A stretch of DNA of 64,000 nucleotides from Parachlamydiales bacterium (GTDB lineage Bacteria; Chlamydiota; Chlamydiia; Chlamydiales; Rhabdochlamydiaceae): contig JAGVMG010000014.1 of the NCBI GenBank assembly GCA_020053915.1, positions 1 to 64,000 of the forward strand, in the 5' to 3' direction. This document shows positions 51,768 through 61,446 of this stretch, one piece after another. The position numbers and the translations under genes were made by a program. Under the pieces are notes generated by a model. That model had not been told where the DNA came from. It saw nothing but the letters and a program-made list of their open reading frames with translations, and did no database searches. Each line of letters opens with the position of its first letter. Position 1 is the first letter of the stretch.

Positions 51768-53603
51768 TCACCACCGTGGTTCGGTAGGGACAACATGAAC
51801 ACCATCCTTAGCGTAATGGATTTTTCCCCAATTTGTAGCAATTTTTTCACCTGTATCAAAACGAACTGAATAACCAATAAATTCTCTAAAATCGACAATT
51901 TCCTGATAGCCAGGCGTGCCGGGCAGGTGATTTTGCGCTTTAATTCCCTTACCGCAAAAATCATTCACAAGCTTTTGAGGATCTGGATGCACTAAAATGC
52001 TTTTATTTTTGGCAGAAAAATTTTTGTGGGTTTGAACATGTTTTCCTTGTTTATCCCATTGAACTTTCAAATTAGCATGCTTTAGAATCTCTTGCCGCGC
52101 TTGAACTCTTCGTAGAGACTCCAGCTTAATCAATGCACGATTCCTTTCACTAATTCTCAAGGCTTCAAAAGTGATAAGGTTATTTGCCCTTTTAAAATCT
52201 CTATATAGCTTTACTCCTTTGGCAACTCCAGAACCAGCAAAAACATCGATACCGTACTTTCCGATAACGTTCCCAATGATTTCCCCTCTTCTCTCACTTT
52301 CAAGCTGATCCCATTCTTCAAATAGTTCCCTAAGCTCTGGAATCAGTTTGAATAATGCCTTTTGAGGGGTGTTTTTTCGAAGGTACTGAATACACGCTTG
52401 CGCAGACTGAACTAATTCCACTGATGTTTGGATAGGATCTTGTGAAAAAGCCCACAAACCATGTCCAATTCCATGAACAGAAGAAAGTAAGGAAGGGATA
52501 AACTCAATACCTGCTTGTGCACCACCCGCTAGAATTCCTTTTGTCATACCGGTTGAAAAAGAAATGATATCCAATGATTCCAACTTTAAAGGATGGGGTC
52601 TAATTCCAGATGCTAAATAATCATCCAGGGATAAATCAAATTCGCCTATTTCGTAATACGCAATAGCGCGTTCAAAAAAAGCCTCTTTATTTTTTGGATC
52701 ATTCTTAATAGACTCACTAAGCGATTCAATTGCAGCGCTATAAGCTCCAACCTCAGATTCCAATATTCCTTTGTAGAAATAAGCTTCTATGGGTAAAGGG
52801 CTATCCGCATTCTTAATTTCAGCAGAGTTTAAATAATTTGAGACATCAAAAAATGCATCATCAAAATAACCATCCTGGAAATTCAATAAACCTCGGCAAT
52901 AAAATGATCCAAGCCAACCGTGGTTTTTAATACACTGACCAAATATCAACCGATAAATAGCATCAATTCGGGCTTGAGCAGCACCAAAAACATCCAAGCG
53001 TCTAGAATGCTCATGACTTTCTTTATCAAGAGTACGTAGCTCCGAGTCGATGCTGGCTTGAAGATATTGGTTTTCTTCTAGACCTGAATTACGAGCGATT
53101 TGTCTCTTGTAATTTTCAATGTTTTGCCATCGTTCATTCTGAAAAAAATCAAAAGAAAAAATAATATCGCCCAAAACAGTCCGGATAAATGCATTGGTTT
53201 CCAAATAATCTGAGAGATTCGTTTCCGAAAGCTCGCAATTTGTGAAATTAGACTCACCCCATCGTTTGTCGCGAGAAAAATGGAACTCATCAACAACTGA
53301 GCTTATTTCTTCTTCGTCATCTTCTTCACTCAAATCAACATACTGGTTATAGGAGGCTTCATAGTAAATCTCCCAATTTTCTCCATTTAATATCTGATCA
53401 TAAAGCTCACCATATTCCCCATCCTCTCCAGAAATCTCAGTTCTTTCTTCTAAAAAGTCGATTTTTTCTAAGCCTTTCAAAAGAACTTTGCCCACAGCCT
53501 CAACATCTGGGTCGGAGCTACTCCCACAGCCATAAGGACAAACCAACTCGCCAAAAACTGGGGAACTTATGGAAAATAACAGTAGAAAAAGACATAATTT
53601 CAT
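51768..53603 (-). CDS. Exported polymorphic toxin with TPR-like repeats and Ntox50-like C-terminus
   Basis: 611 residues. Signal peptide (ending VFGELVCPYG), then an acidic region, TPR/Sel1-like helical repeats (~260-345, e.g. AYFYKGILESEVGAYSAAIE and AFFERAIAYYEIGEFDLSLD), a GAG-rich linker, and a C-terminal domain of ~90 residues: KQGKHVQTHKNF, SILVHPDPQKLVNDFCGKG, EIVDFREFIGY and WGKIHYAKDGVHVVPTEP, resembling polymorphic toxin type 50, a predicted RNase. The immunity gene follows at once. ATG at 53603 (or GTG 53606) has AGGAG upstream. Probably used against competing bacteria or the host. Confidence 0.78.
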   Translation of the reverse strand: MKLCLFLLLFSISSPVFGELVCPYGCGSSSDPDVEAVGKVLLKGLEKIDFLEERTEISGEDGEYGELYDQILNGENWEIYYEASYNQYVDLSEEDDEEEISSVVDEFHFSRDKRWGESNFTNCELSETNLSDYLETNAFIRTVLGDIIFSFDFFQNERWQNIENYKRQIARNSGLEENQYLQASIDSELRTLDKESHEHSRRLDVFGAAQARIDAIYRLIFGQCIKNHGWLGSFYCRGLLNFQDGYFDDAFFDVSNYLNSAEIKNADSPLPIEAYFYKGILESEVGAYSAAIESLSESIKNDPKNKEAFFERAIAYYEIGEFDLSLDDYLASGIRPHPLKLESLDIISFSTGMTKGILAGGAQAGIEFIPSLLSSVHGIGHGLWAFSQDPIQTSVELVQSAQACIQYLRKNTPQKALFKLIPELRELFEEWDQLESERRGEIIGNVIGKYGIDVFAGSGVAKGVKLYRDFKRANNLITFEALRISERNRALIKLESLRRVQARQEILKHANLKVQWDKQGKHVQTHKNFSAKNKSILVHPDPQKLVNDFCGKGIKAQNHLPGTPGYQEIVDFREFIGYSVRFDTGEKIATNWGKIHYAKDGVHVVPTEPRW

Positions 53604-53706
53604 CACGATAGACTCCTGTGAGCATTTTCATCTTTTCTAAATAATGTGAACTGGTTTAACAAAAAAATATTTTTTTCAGAACCTCAAAATGCTATACAAT
53701 GGATAT

Positions 53707-55515
53707 ATGGCAAAAAAATACGATGAAAGCACTGTCCAGTCCCTAGATGCCCTCGCCCATATTCGGCTGCGCTCAGGGATGTATATTGGTCGTCTGGGGG
53801 ATGGTTCCCACCCAGATGATGGGATTTATGTCATGATCAAAGAGGTGATTGATAACGCCATTGACGAGTTCATTATGGGACACGGCAAGAAGGTGGAGAT
53901 TAACCTAAATGAAAAAACCTCTACAGTTTCCATCCGCGACTACGGGCGCGGCATCCCGCTTGGCAAAGTCATCGAATGCGTAAGCAAAATTAATACAGGC
54001 GCCAAATACAACGACGATGTGTTCCAGTTTTCTGTCGGACTCAACGGCGTGGGGACAAAAGCAGTCAATGCGCTCTCTAAGCATTTCATCGTGAGAAGTT
54101 TCCGCGACGGAGAATTTGTTGAAGCCCGCTTTGCTAAAGGGATTCTTCAAGATAAGAAAAAAGGAAAGACAAAAGAGCCCGATGGCACATGGGTTGAATT
54201 CACTCCTGACACGGAAATCTTCAAAAAATTCACCTTTTATAATGCCCTCATCCTTAAACGCCTCTGGCATTACGCCTATCTCAACCGGGGGCTCACTCTT
54301 CTTTTCAACGATCAAAAAATTTATTCGGAAAACGGGCTATTAGATCTATTAAATGAAGAGGTCAAAGAGGATCGCCTCTATGCCCCCCTGCACTATCAGG
54401 GAAAAAGCATTGAGCTTGCCTTTCTCCACTCCTCTAATTATGGCGAAGCCTACTTCTCCTTTGTCAATGGGCAATACACCCAAGATGGGGGGACCCACCT
54501 CTCGGCCTTTAAAGAAGGGATTCTCAAGGGGGTCAACGAATACACAAAGAAAAACTTCCAGGGCGTCGATGTCCGCGAAGGCATTGTAGGTGCCATTCTC
54601 GTCAAAGTCAAAGATCCCGTCTTTGAATCACAAACGAAGAACAAACTCTCCAATAATGAAATCCGCGGGGGTATTGTTCAAGAGGTCAAAGACGCAGTCC
54701 AAGACTTACTCTATAAAAACGAAGACATCGCTAAGAAAATTGTCGACCGGATCCTTTTTAATGAGAAATTAAGAAAAGAGCTTGCCGCAGTTAAAAAAGA
54801 AGCCAAAGAAAAGCAGAAAAAGATCTCTTTTAAAATCCCTAAGCTCCGTGACTGCAAATATCATTTTGGCGATGGATCCAAAGAAGGAGAACACTCTGTC
54901 ATTTTCTTGACCGAGGGAGAATCTGCCTCCGCCTCCATTGTCATGACCCGAGACCCCTTCACACAGGCCGTCTTTTCTTTAAGAGGAAAGCCGATGAACG
55001 TGCATGGAATGAAGCTCGAGCTACTCTATAAAAATGAAGAGATGTACAACTTGATGTCTGCACTTAACATCGAAGAGGACCTGGGCAATCTCCGTTATGG
55101 AAAAGTCATTTTAGCAACTGATGCTGACGTCGACGGCATGCATATCCGCAACCTTCTCATCACCTTCTTTTTGACCTATTTTGAAGGCCTCGTCCTCAAT
55201 GGTCACTTGCACATTCTCGAAACACCCCTTTTCAAAGTGAGAAATAAAGAGAGAACGCTCTATTGCTATTCCGAAGAAGAGAAAAACAAAGCGATCAGCG
55301 AACTTAAAAGAGGAATAGAAATCACCCGTTTTAAAGGACTAGGAGAGATCTCCCCTGACGAGTTCAAACAATTCATCGCAAAAGACATCCGTCTTCATCC
55401 CGTCCTCATCCAAAATCTGTCCGATATCAAGCCGACACTCGAATTTTATATGGGAAAGAATACCCCCGCTCGAAAAACCTTCATTATGGAAAACCTTGTG
55501 AGCGAAAATGGATGA
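53707..55515 (+). CDS. parE: DNA topoisomerase IV subunit B (ParE, chlamydial short form)
   Basis: 602 residues. GHKL ATPase: LRSGMYIGRLGDGSHPDDGI, VIDNAIDEFIMGHG, DYGRGIPLGKV and GLNGVGTKAVNALS; TOPRIM: FLTEGESASASI and ATDADVDGMHIR. ATG at 53707 (MAKKYDESTVQ) is preferred over 53689, with GGAT upstream. Forms the decatenating A2B2 enzyme with the next gene, which it overlaps by 8 bp. This two-gene set is characteristic of Chlamydiae and Bacteroidetes-type enzymes. Confidence 0.93.
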   Translation: MAKKYDESTVQSLDALAHIRLRSGMYIGRLGDGSHPDDGIYVMIKEVIDNAIDEFIMGHGKKVEINLNEKTSTVSIRDYGRGIPLGKVIECVSKINTGAKYNDDVFQFSVGLNGVGTKAVNALSKHFIVRSFRDGEFVEARFAKGILQDKKKGKTKEPDGTWVEFTPDTEIFKKFTFYNALILKRLWHYAYLNRGLTLLFNDQKIYSENGLLDLLNEEVKEDRLYAPLHYQGKSIELAFLHSSNYGEAYFSFVNGQYTQDGGTHLSAFKEGILKGVNEYTKKNFQGVDVREGIVGAILVKVKDPVFESQTKNKLSNNEIRGGIVQEVKDAVQDLLYKNEDIAKKIVDRILFNEKLRKELAAVKKEAKEKQKKISFKIPKLRDCKYHFGDGSKEGEHSVIFLTEGESASASIVMTRDPFTQAVFSLRGKPMNVHGMKLELLYKNEEMYNLMSALNIEEDLGNLRYGKVILATDADVDGMHIRNLLITFFLTYFEGLVLNGHLHILETPLFKVRNKERTLYCYSEEEKNKAISELKRGIEITRFKGLGEISPDEFKQFIAKDIRLHPVLIQNLSDIKPTLEFYMGKNTPARKTFIMENLVSENG

Positions 55516-57400
55516 TCTAAAAGAACAGATGAAGGATCACTTCCTTCAATATGCCTCCTACGTCATCCTCGATAGAGCCATTCCCAATGTCATCGATGGA
55601 CTCAAACCCGTGCAGCGGCGCATTCTCGAGATTTTATACCGTCAAAACGACGACAAGCTCCATAAAGTTGCCAACATTGTCGGACAAACAATGCAGCTTC
55701 ACCCGCATGGCGATGCCCCCATTTACGAAGCACTCATTACACTCGCCAACAAAGGCTTTGTGTTAGACCGGCAAGGGAATTTCGGAAACATCTATACAGG
55801 CGATCCTTCTGCTGCTGCGCGCTATATTGAGACGCGCCTCTCCCCTCTTGCTAGAGAAACGCTGTTTAACCCCGACATTACAGATAAACTTCCCTCCTAT
55901 GATGGGAGAAATTTCGAACCTGTCGCCCTTCCTGCAAAGATTCCACTCCTTTTAATGCAAGGCGTTGACGGAATCGCCGTCGGTATGGCCACACACATCC
56001 TTCCCCACAACTTCACAGAACTGCTTGAAGCACAGATCGCACACCTGGAAGGGTATAACTTTAAAATATTCCCCGACTTCCCGACGGGCGGGATCATGGA
56101 TAAAAGCCAGTACGACAAGGGAAGAGGCAAAATTAAGCTGCGCGCAAAAATTGAAATCAAGGACGCCAAAACTCTAGTGATTCGTGAAATTTGTTATGGC
56201 ACCACGACAGAAAGCCTCATCCGCTCGATTGATGAGGCCGCAAAAAGAGGCAAAATCAAAATCGAAGCGATCAACGATTACACTGCACGAGATGTAGAAA
56301 TCGAGATCAAACTGCCCCGCGGTCAATACGCAGAAGAACTGCTCGATGCCCTCTATGGATTTACAGAATGCGAGGTCTCCTTAAATTCTCAGGTGATCGT
56401 TATCAAAGATAACCACCCCTGGGAAACCGACATCCACGAGATTCTCATCTATAACACGGGCAAACTCGTCGAATATCTGAAGCGGGAACTCGAGATCGAA
56501 AAAGAGCGCCTCCTGGAAAAAATCTTCTACAAGACATTAGAGCGCATTTTTATTGAAGAACGCCTCTATAAAAAAATCGAAACGCTCAAAACACTCGAAG
56601 CGATCTACACGACACTAGAGAACGCATTTAAACCCTTTAGAAAAAAGCTCCTACGCGAGCCTACCCATGACGATTTAGAAAAACTGCTTCAGATCCCCAT
56701 CCGCAGGATCTCTCAATTTGACATCGATAAAAACAAAGAAGAGATCTCCCTTCTTCAAGAACACTTACGCACCGTTGAAAAACACTTGCGCAACGTCAAA
56801 AAATATACGATCGATTACCTCAAAAAACTGATCCTCAAATACGGCCAAGATTTTCCTAGAAAAACCCGTATTAAAGCGATCGAAGAGATCGACCGTCGAT
56901 CCATCGAAACCAAAGAAATTAAAGTCGGATTTGATCCCCAAACAGGATATGCCGGAACCAAAGTCGCAGGCCCTCTACGCTTCACCTGCACCAATTTCGA
57001 CAAACTCCTTGTCTTCAGTAAAGATGGCACCTATAAAGTGACCAACATCCCTGAAAAACAGTATTTCGAAAACGCTGTCTGGGTAGAAGTTGCCGATAAA
57101 AAAACCATTCTTAACGTGGTCTACAAAGACAACAAGACGAACCAAGCATGGGCAAAGCGCTTCATTATCGAGAAATTCATCCTCGATAAAATCTATCGCT
57201 TCATCGATGAAGATGCAGAGCTCCTGCATATTTCAAACAACCCGAAAGCCGTGGTCGAACTCCACTTCGCCCCAAGCGCTAAAGAAAAACTCAAAAAGCT
57301 ACTCTTTGCGCTTAAAGATGCCCCCCTCAAAGGAGTGCAAACACGCGGCATCCGGGTCTCAACGCAAAAGGTCAAAAAAGTACTCTCAGGGATCAGTTAA
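55508..57400 (+). CDS. parC: DNA topoisomerase IV subunit A (ParC, chlamydial short form)
   Basis: 630 residues: breakage-reunion domain with SYVILDRAIPNVIDGLKPVQ, LHPHGDAPIYEAL and the catalytic tyrosine Y106 in SAAARYIETRLSPLA. A coiled-coil region with KxRxxxE patterns (~330-450) and a short C-terminal part follow; full six-blade beta-pinwheel repeats are not obvious, so the C-terminal domain is reduced. Start overlaps parE by 8 bp. TATACC half-repeat lies downstream. Confidence 0.93.
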   Translation: MDDLKEQMKDHFLQYASYVILDRAIPNVIDGLKPVQRRILEILYRQNDDKLHKVANIVGQTMQLHPHGDAPIYEALITLANKGFVLDRQGNFGNIYTGDPSAAARYIETRLSPLARETLFNPDITDKLPSYDGRNFEPVALPAKIPLLLMQGVDGIAVGMATHILPHNFTELLEAQIAHLEGYNFKIFPDFPTGGIMDKSQYDKGRGKIKLRAKIEIKDAKTLVIREICYGTTTESLIRSIDEAAKRGKIKIEAINDYTARDVEIEIKLPRGQYAEELLDALYGFTECEVSLNSQVIVIKDNHPWETDIHEILIYNTGKLVEYLKRELEIEKERLLEKIFYKTLERIFIEERLYKKIETLKTLEAIYTTLENAFKPFRKKLLREPTHDDLEKLLQIPIRRISQFDIDKNKEEISLLQEHLRTVEKHLRNVKKYTIDYLKKLILKYGQDFPRKTRIKAIEEIDRRSIETKEIKVGFDPQTGYAGTKVAGPLRFTCTNFDKLLVFSKDGTYKVTNIPEKQYFENAVWVEVADKKTILNVVYKDNKTNQAWAKRFIIEKFILDKIYRFIDEDAELLHISNNPKAVVELHFAPSAKEKLKKLLFALKDAPLKGVQTRGIRVSTQKVKKVLSGIS

Positions 57401-57414
57401 ACGCCCTGTCGTTT

Positions 57415-57444
57415 TTATACCAAACAACTTCAAAAATTTTTGAA
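57415..57444. repeat. TATACC half-repeat with 16-bp palindrome
   Basis: TATACCAAACAACTTCAAAA begins like the dispersed family; TTCAAAAATTTTTGAA (57429-57444) is a perfect palindrome and may terminate parC transcripts. Confidence 0.5.
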
Positions 57445-57517
57445 CATACATAATTCATCTTTTTGTAGAATTACACCCAGCATAAAAACTAAATTACAAA
57501 TAGCGAGGACTCCTCCT

Positions 57518-58666
57518 ATGGCATCATCAAGCTCATCTGTAAGCCCTTACCCGCTGAGCCCTGCGCTTTTTTCGGTACTAGAAAATGAAAGCGAAGAAGT
57601 GTTAGCACAGTTTCAATCCCTCTTGAGCACAAACAAAAAATTTAAAGAAAAAATCGATAGGTTACACTCTGAAAATTATTTAGGCTTTGTGCTTCAAAAG
57701 AAAGCTCTAAAACGCCCGGTCTGGATCTCTCATACAGGACAATGTTACCCGATATTTTTTGATCAGCTGATCGCATCTAGTAAACAAGGCAGTAAGATTT
57801 GGGTATGCGCCGTTGATCTTTCAAAGAGGAAACTAAGGGCTCTTTCGAAAATCAGCGAAATACATGAGCCTAGCGCACATCCGAAAGCCTGGGACGAATA
57901 TCAAAATTTGACCGAACATCAGATCGGGCCTAAATGCTTTGGATTTCATTCCACCGAGGGATTGATTTACTATCATGCCACCGATCAGATCTATCCCTAC
58001 CCAGCTGTCAAAAAATTGTCCACCTCTCATTTTCTTCAAGCCAAGTATGATGGGGATTTGAGTCATTTTCTAGAAGAACAGTTAATCAGAAATATGGGAA
58101 ATAGAGACAAACTCGAATCCCTTGCAAACAATTTAAGTGCTCAGATGGTGTTTGAGGTTGCAAAATTGAATGAAAAGAATCTCATCCATAGAGATGTTAA
58201 ACTCGAAAATTTCCTCATTAAGAAATCTAAAGATGGTTCCTACAAAATCACACTAACAGATATGGAATTCCTACAACGTCCTGGAATGACCTCGAGCACT
58301 CCTGGCAGCAAGGAAAGCGTCTCTCCTCAACTTGTCAAGGAATACTATACTCTCAAAAGTCAATCCACCGCCAGCGAACATAACGATGCGTGGGCAGCTG
58401 GGATTACGATATTGAAAATGCGCGCCTTTTTTGGGCTGAGCCCAGCATTTCATTTTGTTATGAACCCAGAACTAGACAAACGATTCACACTAAAAACAAT
58501 TTATAGCCTCTTTAGAAAACCGGATTGGATCTCTGCTCATGAACCTACAGACCCATTTGAGAAGATGATGTGGCGCCTCTTACGCGTAGAGCCCAGCGAA
58601 CGGTGGACAGCACGTCAAGCTAAAGCTTATATAGCACCTTTTGCACATTCATCTTTAACCGTTTAA
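57518..58666 (+). CDS. Serine/threonine protein kinase-like protein (copy 1)
   Basis: 382 residues starting MASSSSSVSP after GAGG at 57504. The catalytic loop is intact (IHRDVKLENFLI, H224-R-D226), DFG is replaced by D248-M-E, and DAWAAGITILKM corresponds to subdomain IX. The N-lobe is unusual: no clear GxGxxG, with a candidate ATP lysine in IWVCAVDLSKRKLRALSKI. The Ser-rich non-hydrophobic N-terminus suits type III secretion. Activity is plausible but not certain. Tandem paralogue follows. Confidence 0.8.
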   Translation: MASSSSSVSPYPLSPALFSVLENESEEVLAQFQSLLSTNKKFKEKIDRLHSENYLGFVLQKKALKRPVWISHTGQCYPIFFDQLIASSKQGSKIWVCAVDLSKRKLRALSKISEIHEPSAHPKAWDEYQNLTEHQIGPKCFGFHSTEGLIYYHATDQIYPYPAVKKLSTSHFLQAKYDGDLSHFLEEQLIRNMGNRDKLESLANNLSAQMVFEVAKLNEKNLIHRDVKLENFLIKKSKDGSYKITLTDMEFLQRPGMTSSTPGSKESVSPQLVKEYYTLKSQSTASEHNDAWAAGITILKMRAFFGLSPAFHFVMNPELDKRFTLKTIYSLFRKPDWISAHEPTDPFEKMMWRLLRVEPSERWTARQAKAYIAPFAHSSLTV

Positions 58667-58720
58667 GTCTCTAATGCATCCACTTAAAAGATCATAAGCA
58701 GTTCTGCATTTGGATCTCTT

Positions 58721-58765
58721 TATACTGAAACAACTTCAAGAATCGAATGTTGGCTCAGTTGCCTT
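58721..58765. repeat. TATACTGAAAC half-repeat
   Basis: TATACTGAAACAACTTCAAG followed by AATCGAATGTTGGCTC matches one half of the TATACCGAAAC family. It lies in the 294-bp, AT-rich gap between the kinase paralogues; nothing else was seen there. Confidence 0.55.
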
Positions 58766-58960
58766 TATTTCACAGCCAAAATCCAATTATTGAGATTGTT
58801 TCCTGATTTATAAAATATTTACTAACACAAAATCATCAAAAAAAACAACTTAAAAACAAATAATTACAAAAAATAACAAATACAAGTAGACTAAATTCAC
58901 ACATTAAAAATATAATATTTAACGAGGAAAAACTAAAACAATTAATAATATGAGATAAAT

Positions 58961-60097
58961 ATGGCAGCATCAAACTCTTGCGCAACTAGCGGTCCGTCTA
59001 CATCCTCTTGGCTTTCACTTGGCCACGAAGAAGAATGCCGAGAAATCGTCACAGAATTTGAGTCTCTTGTGAAAACAAATCACAAATTCAAAGAAAAAGT
59101 CGACGAAAAGCTTTCTGAAAATTATCTAGGTTTTGTTTTGCAAAAAGGTCTCAAACGCCCTGTTTGGGTCACACCAACAAAAGAGTGTTATCCCATATTT
59201 TATGATCGCGTGATCGCACATTGCAAGGGAGGGACTAAAATTTGGGTGTGTGCTGCCGATCTTTCAAAAAAGAAATTAAGAGCTCTTGCAAAGATTCAAC
59301 AGACAGCCCGCCTCGCCGACCGCGCGTATCCACAAGCGTGGTATGAGTATCGACTCCTGACCGAAAAAAAAATTGGACCTAAATGCCTAGGTTATCATGA
59401 AACCCGGATTCAGAGTTTCAACGGTTTTAATTACAAAGTAATGCATGAGTCTTACATTCTTCAAGCCAAGTATGATCACGACCTAATAGCATTCCTACAC
59501 ACTCAATCCTTAACACACGAAGGAAACAAATCAAAATTGGAATCGATTGCGAATTTTTTAAGTGCCCATATGATCTTCTCTGTTGCCGAATTGCATGCTA
59601 AAAAAATCATCCATAGAGATATTAAACTAGAAAATTTTCTTATTAAAAAATCGAAAAATGGCTCCTACAAATTGAAAATTACAGATTGCGAATTTGCCCA
59701 TTCCCCAGGTGTTTCCCGAAGTGCGCCAGGAACAAAAGAAGCTGTCTCACCTCAGTATGCCTTTGAAATCTTGACTCAATGTCCACATAAGACATTTACG
59801 GTCAGCGTTTACAACGATGCATGGGCAGCTGGGATTGCGATGTTGAAAATGCGCAGCTACTATGGGTTAAGCAAGAGGTTCGATTTTCTCGAAAACGTCA
59901 TGTTAGACAAAAAAATCGTATTCGATAAAATTTACTCTCTCTTTAAAACACCGGATTGGATCTCAACCGAAGAACCTGAAGATCCCTTTGAAAAAATGAT
60001 GTGGCGTTTATTACGCGTCTCGGAAACTGAAAGATGGACAGTGCAGCAAGCAAGAGATTACATCGCTCCTTTTGCTCCCGCATGTTTCAGCGTGTAG
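58961..60097 (+). CDS. Serine/threonine protein kinase-like protein (copy 2)
   Basis: 378 residues, clear paralogue of the preceding kinase-like protein: ENYLGFVLQKGLKRPVWV, KIWVCAADLSKKKLRALAKI, IIHRDIKLENFLIKKSKNGS with HRD 218-220, then ITDCEF in place of DFG and NDAWAAGIAMLKMRSYYG. The ending PFEKMMWRLLRVSETERWT is shared almost exactly. N-terminus Ser/Thr-rich without a signal peptide. Candidate host-directed kinase; the duplication suggests diversification. Confidence 0.8.
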   Translation: MAASNSCATSGPSTSSWLSLGHEEECREIVTEFESLVKTNHKFKEKVDEKLSENYLGFVLQKGLKRPVWVTPTKECYPIFYDRVIAHCKGGTKIWVCAADLSKKKLRALAKIQQTARLADRAYPQAWYEYRLLTEKKIGPKCLGYHETRIQSFNGFNYKVMHESYILQAKYDHDLIAFLHTQSLTHEGNKSKLESIANFLSAHMIFSVAELHAKKIIHRDIKLENFLIKKSKNGSYKLKITDCEFAHSPGVSRSAPGTKEAVSPQYAFEILTQCPHKTFTVSVYNDAWAAGIAMLKMRSYYGLSKRFDFLENVMLDKKIVFDKIYSLFKTPDWISTEEPEDPFEKMMWRLLRVSETERWTVQQARDYIAPFAPACFSV

Positions 60098-60333
60098 GCT
60101 AACCTACTTGCAGCTATTTCTGAAACAGCGCACTTTTGCTCTGTTTCATCCTCTTTGCGCATTTCCCAATCTCTGCGCTGCAGAGTTTGCTAATGTATAC
60201 ATGGGGAAAATAACCATCTCTCATCGAACAGCATACTCAGAGTTTAAAATACATCTCACACATGTCAAAGAAGGGTTGATCATAATTTTAAAATCAAATA
60301 CATAAGTCTTTAGATCTTCAACCTCGGCTTTTT

Positions 60334-60813
60334 ATGAAAAAAATCAAAAGAAACAACGCAGCGCTTATCCTCACAACGCTTGCCTTTACAATAGGCGCCA
60401 TATCTATAAATGCAGCTGATGTCAATGAGGACTATCAGCCTATGATTGTGCAGCAAGTTATTGAAGAAGCTAAAAAAAACACCAACTGGAAAACTGCGCT
60501 GGTAACTGGGAAACATGAACAAGTTGTCTTCATGAATATTTCCCCTGCAACAAATCCAACAAATGAAATTGGTATCGAGGTTCATCCTTTCGACCAAGTC
60601 ATTTTAATTGTTCAAGGCGAAGGGAAAGCTATCCTAAATGGGAAAGCAACCCTAGTCAAAGAAGGTGACATGATTTTTGTCCCAGAAGGAGTCTCTCATA
60701 ACGTCATCAATTCAGACAAAAAAAAGGCACTGAAACTGATTAGCTTTTATTCAGATATAGACATGCCTAAAGACACTACTTATCCAAAGAAAACAGATCA
60801 GCCGGAAGATTAA
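60334..60813 (+). CDS. Exported cupin-domain protein
   Basis: 159 residues with a signal peptide (ending SINA-AD). The Cupin_2 barrel has EVHPFDQVILIVQGEGKAIL and GDMIFVPEGVSHNVIN, containing one metal-type histidine in each motif (HPFDQ; VSHNV). It resembles small secreted cupins found next to peroxidases, with no known substrate. Monocistronic. The 236 bp before it contain only unsupported short frames. Confidence 0.82.
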   Translation: MKKIKRNNAALILTTLAFTIGAISINAADVNEDYQPMIVQQVIEEAKKNTNWKTALVTGKHEQVVFMNISPATNPTNEIGIEVHPFDQVILIVQGEGKAILNGKATLVKEGDMIFVPEGVSHNVINSDKKKALKLISFYSDIDMPKDTTYPKKTDQPED

Positions 60814-60901
60814 GTGGATTAGGAAATGACTTTCCAAATTTCATATCCAACTTCGCAACAGATTTTATTCTCATTGGTTTTGACATACAGGAGCACCTTT
60901 C

Positions 60902-61381
60902 ATGGTTAACCCGATCAAAAATCGTCCTCCTAGCTTCTCAGAAAGCTCCCCTAAAAAGAAACCCGTTAAAGAAGTAGACGTCCGTGTCAAAAAAGCGGCA
61001 AAAAAAACAAAATCATCCCTCTCTCAAAAAAGCAATCGTTCTGTAAAGGCCTCCCTTAAAATTGCGGCCAAAGAAGCTGCCTTAACTGCGGGAAAGGCAT
61101 CTAATGCGGTAGCGCGTCAAAGTGCACTAGCAACACAAAAAGCAGCGCTCAAAGCGCAAAAAGCCGCTTTCCTCGCTCAAAGAGCGCATATGGCGCAACA
61201 AGCTGCTGCTGCAAGAAGAGCGCGCGCTGAAGAAAAAGCTAAAAAAGAAGCAGAAAAAGCGTCAAAAATGGAATCTGCACTGCGCAGATCCACAATTAAG
61301 GATGATCAAGAAAAGCCCAAAGAGAAAAAAAACAATAAAATGCGCAAAAAACTCCCACTTAAGAAAAAAAAGAACTCCTAA
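60902..61381 (+). CDS. Lysine/alanine-rich histone H1-like protein
   Basis: 159 residues, more than half K, A, R, Q or S. The middle (~50-125) is a continuous Ala-rich basic helix (AALTAGKASNAVARQSALAT, AQQAAAARRARAEEKAKKEA) and both ends are Lys-rich. AGGAG lies 8 bases upstream. Composition resembles the Hc2-type DNA-condensing proteins of Chlamydiae, though repeats are less regular. Probably binds DNA or RNA. Confidence 0.7.
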   Translation: MVNPIKNRPPSFSESSPKKKPVKEVDVRVKKAAKKTKSSLSQKSNRSVKASLKIAAKEAALTAGKASNAVARQSALATQKAALKAQKAAFLAQRAHMAQQAAAARRARAEEKAKKEAEKASKMESALRRSTIKDDQEKPKEKKNNKMRKKLPLKKKKNS

Positions 61382-61446
61382 ACTTTTCGTTGAGAAAATC
61401 TAAAACCTCTGCGAAAAATGCCGGCGCTATCATCATTAATCGCTTA

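Noticed and set aside
60072-60305. 77-codon open frame overlapping the end of the second kinase-like gene
   Set aside because: Composition unlike a folded protein, starts inside the kinase gene and lacks a ribosome binding site.
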